This document shows, piece after piece, positions 62,305 to 64,000 of a stretch of DNA of 64,000 bases. The stretch spans positions 159,671-223,670 of the forward strand of contig JAGFNQ010001138.1 of the NCBI GenBank assembly GCA_024364735.1, read 5' to 3'. The stretch comes from Boesenbergia rotunda (lineage: Eukaryota > Streptophyta > Magnoliopsida > Zingiberales > Zingiberaceae). The translations under genes and the position numbers were made by a program. The notes under the pieces were generated by a model. The model was given only the letters and a program-made list of their open reading frames with translations. It was not told the origin of the DNA and ran no database searches. Numbering within the stretch: the first letter of the stretch is position 1; each line of letters begins with the position of its first letter.

Positions 62305-64000
62305 ATTGTGATTGAGGGGGAGCATCTATCAACTTGGTTCGTTGATAGTGGATGCTCCAAACACATGACCGGGGATAGATCATTGTTTACCACATTTCAC
62401 AAGAAGAGTAGAGGTAATGTATCATTTGGTAACAATGGTAGCCTTAAGGTCATAGGAATAGGAGACATTCAAATATCCGGATGTCTTAGAATCTCAAATG
62501 TCCTTCTTGTCAAGGGGATGAAATTTAATCTCCTAAGTGTCAGTCAATTGTGTGACACGGGTTACACAATTGATTTCCAACCAAGTCAATATCTAGTTAG
62601 ACAAAATGACACCTTGGACACGGTACTAGTAGGAGCAAGAGTAGACAATATTTATCAAGTTTCATTTAAAAGTGCTACTAATGTTCCTGCTAAGTGTTTC
62701 ATGTCAAAACAAGAAGAGTCCACTCTTTGGCACCGGAGGCTAGCACATGTGAACATGAAGAACATCCGGAAGTTGGCCAACAAGGGACTAGTTCGAGGCT
62801 TACCGAGCATCAAGTATGGAAAAGATAAATTATGTGATGCGTGTCAAATGGGTAAGCAAGCAAAATCTGCACATAAAGGTAAAAGCACTGTAAGTACTTC
62901 CAATGCTTTAGATTTACTTCACATGGATCTATTTGATTGTAGCACTATCATATCATTGAATGGAAGTAGATACTGCTTTGTTATCATTGATGACTTCACT
63001 AGATATACTTGGACTTTCTTTTTAAAACATAAGGATCAAACCTTAGATATTTTCATTTCTTTTTGTAGAAGGGTTGAAAATGAGAAATCATCAACAATTA
63101 AGACAATAAGAAGTGATCATGGAGGTGAATTTCAAAACCAAAGGTTTCTAGAGTTTTGTCAAGATAAGGGTTATAGACATGAGTTTCTACTCCTAGAACA
63201 CCACAACAAAATGGTGTTGTAGAGAGGAAGAACAGTGCACTTCAAGAGGCTGCACGAAGCATGCTTAATGAGTACTCACTCCCGAATTACTTATGGGCTG
63301 AAGCTGTTAATACAGCTTGCTATGTGCAAAACCGAGTTCTCATCCATAGGTTTTTAGAAAAGACTCCCCATGAACTTTGGTTTGGGAAACCACCTACGGT
63401 TAAACATCTTAGGGTGTTTGGTTGTAAGGTGTTCATCCTAAACACCAAGGATCACTTGGAAAGTTCACGGCAAAAGCTGATGAAGGGATATTAGTCGGGT
63501 ACTCCCTCGTTAGTAAAGCTTACCGAGTCTACAACAAGAGAACTAAACTAGTTGAGGAGTCTTCTGATGTGGTTTTTGAGGAAGTTCCAAAACCAATTGA
63601 CCAGTCAGATAATGTAGAAGGAGTTCAGATCGAACTAAGGAGACTTAGTTTGAATGAAAATCCGAGTATTGTTGATGGTGATGAGTTTGATGACGATGAG
63701 CCTAGACAACTCATTGATCAGCCTGATCCTGAGGCTGAACTTGTGTCTAGTGAACTCGTTCAAGAAGCACCACCAACACCAAGACAAACGAGATTAGCCT
63801 CTAGTCATCCCCAAGATCAAATCGTTGGAGACATTCATCAAGGGGTTAGGACTAGATCATTCTTCAGGAATGAGGCTAATGAAGTTGCTCTAATTTCTGA
63901 AATTGAACCTAGAAAAATTGATGAAGCATTAAATGATCCCGATTGGATTATCGCAATGCAAGATGAACTAGGACAGTTCGAGAGGAGTCAGGTTTGGGAC
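62305..64000 (+). pseudogene. Sirevirus-like pol: protease junction and integrase, two frameshifts, open at edge
   Basis: The frame continues from gag. WFVDSGCSKHMTGD marks the protease/GAG-pre-integrase junction; LWHRRLAHVN with CDACQMGKQAKS is the integrase zinc finger; LLHMDLFDC, IDDFTRYTW and RSDHGGEF give the catalytic Asp-Asp-Glu core. Near 63184 a one-base loss in a T run shifts the frame before TPQQNGVVERKN. Near 63462 a second one-base loss shifts it again, after which an open frame runs to base 64000 ending ELGQFERSQVWD, just before RT. A short TAG at 62302 separates it from gag. Confidence 0.9.

Larger units (their letters stand above)
58368..64000 (+). mobile_element. Sirevirus-like Ty1/copia element, 5' part
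   Basis: 5' LTR (58368-60533), iMet primer site, gag and the protease-integrase part of pol, running off the window just before RT. It inserts into the Tork-like pol gene; the left flank is TACAT (58363-58367), which should recur beyond the unseen 3' LTR. Gag and integrase resemble the element at 30189-39794, but the LTR is different and longer. Two in-frame stops and two single-base deletions show it is no longer autonomous. Confidence 0.93.

Noticed and set aside
1..64000. Integrated plant pararetrovirus or other viral insert
   Set aside because: All RT and coat-type genes found match LTR retrotransposons in order and come with LTRs; no movement-protein or viral coat motif was seen.

Overview
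This is plant nuclear DNA, and almost every kilobase is transposable element. The evidence is LTR retrotransposons with initiator-methionine-tRNA primer sites, a tRNA-headed SINE, Ty1/copia and Ty3/gypsy gag-pol genes of plant lineages, and a fragment of an intron-containing plant gene. I see no intact host gene, rRNA, tRNA gene or CRISPR array. The species cannot be named from sequence alone; the long Tekay/Del-like LTRs and the abundance of Sirevirus-type copia elements suggest a large, repeat-rich angiosperm genome. Lineage names used here (Tekay, Tat, Sirevirus, Ale, Tork) are inferences from motifs and layout.

Left block (1-24140) is a four-level nest. A minus-strand Ty3/gypsy element (1-7211) has an uninterrupted gag-pol frame running off the left edge. 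It sits inside the 5' LTR of a plus-strand, pol-less copia element (7212-13038). That element sits in the gag gene of a Tat-like gypsy element on the minus strand (13039-13763 and 22166-23299). The Tat LTR was also split by a decayed 8.4 kb copia element (13764-22165). The Tat element itself lies in a decayed Sirevirus reverse-transcriptase gene (23300-24140).

Middle block: 24141-27294 is AT-rich and gene-free, with a CACTA-type terminus and a SINE bounded by a perfect 18-bp duplication. From 27295 to 53580 one old Ale-like copia element of about 4.7 kb has been spread over 26 kb by insertions: a 9.6 kb Sirevirus-like element (30189-39794, duplication CAAAG), a copia solo LTR (40283-45213) itself split by a Tekay-like solo LTR (40901-44150, duplication TGGTC), and a second pol-less copia element (45415-52411) whose 3' LTR is split by a gypsy solo LTR (46410-48646, duplication GTCAC).

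Right block: 53581-56251 is AT-rich with arrays of short inverted repeats and the last two exons of a TPR-like plant gene carrying a nonsense codon. Then come the 3' LTR and RNase H end of a Tork-like copia element (56252-58367, minus), and the 5' two thirds of another Sirevirus-like element (58368-64000, plus) that runs off the right edge.

The most striking patterns are these. (1) The LTRs of the Sirevirus-type elements carry arrays of hairpin-forming repeats; in two families the stem arms change in a compensatory way while the loop stays fixed, and a second set of palindromes, with a different sequence in each family, lies in U3, directly upstream of a TATA box in four of the five families. 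(2) Two separate elements encode a Gag with two zinc knuckles and no polymerase, which looks like a gag-only parasitic branch. (3) A tRNA-like A-box/B-box cassette is conserved antisense inside both Tekay-like LTRs.
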